DNA from: an uncultured PS1 clade bacterium
Lineage (GTDB): Bacteria > Pseudomonadota > Alphaproteobacteria > MED-G09
Direction: 5' to 3'
NCBI GenBank assembly: GCA_902537725.1
Contig: CACBCD010000008.1
Span: forward strand, 1-40,840
Length of the DNA stretch: 40,840 bases
This document shows positions 40,435-40,840 of the stretch, piece after piece. The translations under genes and the position numbers were made by a program. The notes under the pieces were generated by a model. That model saw only the letters and a program-made list of their open reading frames with translations, was not told the DNA's origin and ran no database searches. Position 1 is the stretch's first letter. Each line of letters starts with the position of its first letter.

Positions 40435-40840
40435 ATGAAATTAATTTTACCATTTTTTATCTTTTCTATTTTTTTATTCATCAACAAAGCAGCTTTCGCT
40501 GAATGGTCACTATATGGAGAAACTGAAGCTGGTTATCATTTTATTAATTTAGACGATACAAGTTCAGATGATAAATATGTCTATTACTGGATACTTACCG
40601 ACTACAAAGAACCACAAAACAATAATTTTATTTCAAATAAATTTTTATCGAAAAAAGTATATAAACAAACTGACTGTAGAAGGTTTAGAACTAGTGCATC
40701 TGAAATTATTATTTATAGTGAAAAAATGTCTAAAGGCGAAATTATTATTAAAGAGAAGTATGACGAAAGTAGTTTTTCAACTCCTAATTTTGACTCAATA
40801 GGCTTTGAAGAGCTAGAATTAGTTTGTAGTTACACTAATA
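40435..40840 (+). CDS. Exported hypothetical protein, truncated by window end
   Basis: The first 135 residues are seen before the sequence ends. A signal peptide (KLILPFFIFSIFLFINKAAFA, read in two parts; cleavage after AFA) leads to EWSLYGETEAGYHFINLDD. A beta-rich domain with YYWILTDYKEPQ and DCRRFRTSASEIIIYSEKMS follows. It resembles the surface-adhesin E-like group of small exported proteins that compare measured traits such as a disulfide (Cys in TDCRR and LVCSY). The true end lies outside the window. Confidence 0.7.
   Translation, partial: MKLILPFFIFSIFLFINKAAFAEWSLYGETEAGYHFINLDDTSSDDKYVYYWILTDYKEPQNNNFISNKFLSKKVYKQTDCRRFRTSASEIIIYSEKMSKGEIIIKEKYDESSFSTPNFDSIGFEELELVCSYTN

Noticed and set aside
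40568-40801. 77-residue frame near the window end
   Set aside because: It overlaps a better frame starting at 40435 that has a signal peptide and runs off the edge.

Overview
The window looks like a chromosomal segment of an AT-rich, streamlined marine alphaproteobacterium living as a photoheterotroph. The alphaproteobacterial assignment rests on several independent signs: an NDUFS4-like complex I accessory subunit, a mitochondrial/alphaproteobacterial-type heme A synthase (COX15), a DUF2842 protein, a recJ-glpX-hom-aminotransferase run, and rplM-rpsI followed by argC. Intergenic gaps are short, genes often overlap by 1, 8 or about 15 nt, and coding is dense. The marine lifestyle is inferred from a proteorhodopsin with Gln at the spectral-tuning position (blue-absorbing type). 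I cannot name the genus.

Layout. 1-10.5 kb: tRNA-Arg, a COMT-like methyltransferase, then an accessory catabolic/redox region. It holds an NTF2-like exported protein, a YdjA-like nitroreductase, the complex I subunit, an RPE65-family carotenoid/stilbene oxygenase, exported GlcG/HbpS-like and DUF2141 proteins, and a DsbA-fold isomerase. It ends with a tight minus-strand operon: tRNA-Pro, chorismate mutase, P450, amidohydrolase, VOC protein. 10.6-14.1 kb: a CO-dehydrogenase/xanthine-dehydrogenase-type cluster (CoxG, CoxS, CoxM, XdhC N-part, XdhC C-part, MobA-like). It lacks the catalytic large subunit CoxL, and its last gene is frameshifted. 14.1-20.1 kb: sirtuin, bacterioferritin-like protein, orphan ATP-grasp enzyme, nitroreductase, DoxX-like membrane protein, RTX-like secreted protein and an exported metallo-beta-lactamase-fold hydrolase.

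20.2-23.5 kb: a metal (probably zinc) acquisition operon of MerC-domain protein, small His-rich exported protein and a ZnuD-like TonB receptor. The receptor carries five large His/Asp/Glu-rich insertions built from 18-bp repeats. tRNA-Glu lies just upstream. 23.5-32.4 kb: housekeeping genes (recJ, glpX, hom, aminotransferase, argC, rpsI, rplM, ctaA, DUF2842). 32.5-34.6 kb: a decayed cytochrome c gene, a DUF2237 protein and the proteorhodopsin with its own terminator. 34.6-40.8 kb: MAPEG protein, MATE exporter, old-yellow-enzyme family oxidoreductase, tRNA-Pro(GGG), two NTF2-like proteins, YcgN and a truncated exported protein at the window edge. Several unlisted micro-ORFs encoding one-helix or basic peptides sit in the gaps.

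How it fits together. Light-driven proton pumping, a possible Mo-hydroxylase, P450, oxygenase, nitroreductase and OYE chemistry, and high-affinity metal uptake would suit scavenging in nutrient-poor surface water. Retinal biosynthesis genes (crt/blh) are not in the window. No mobile element, CRISPR array or phage gene was seen. The best candidates for something new are the CoxL-less cox cluster, the P450 operon behind tRNA-Pro, the repeat-expanded TonB receptor and the orphan ATP-grasp gene.
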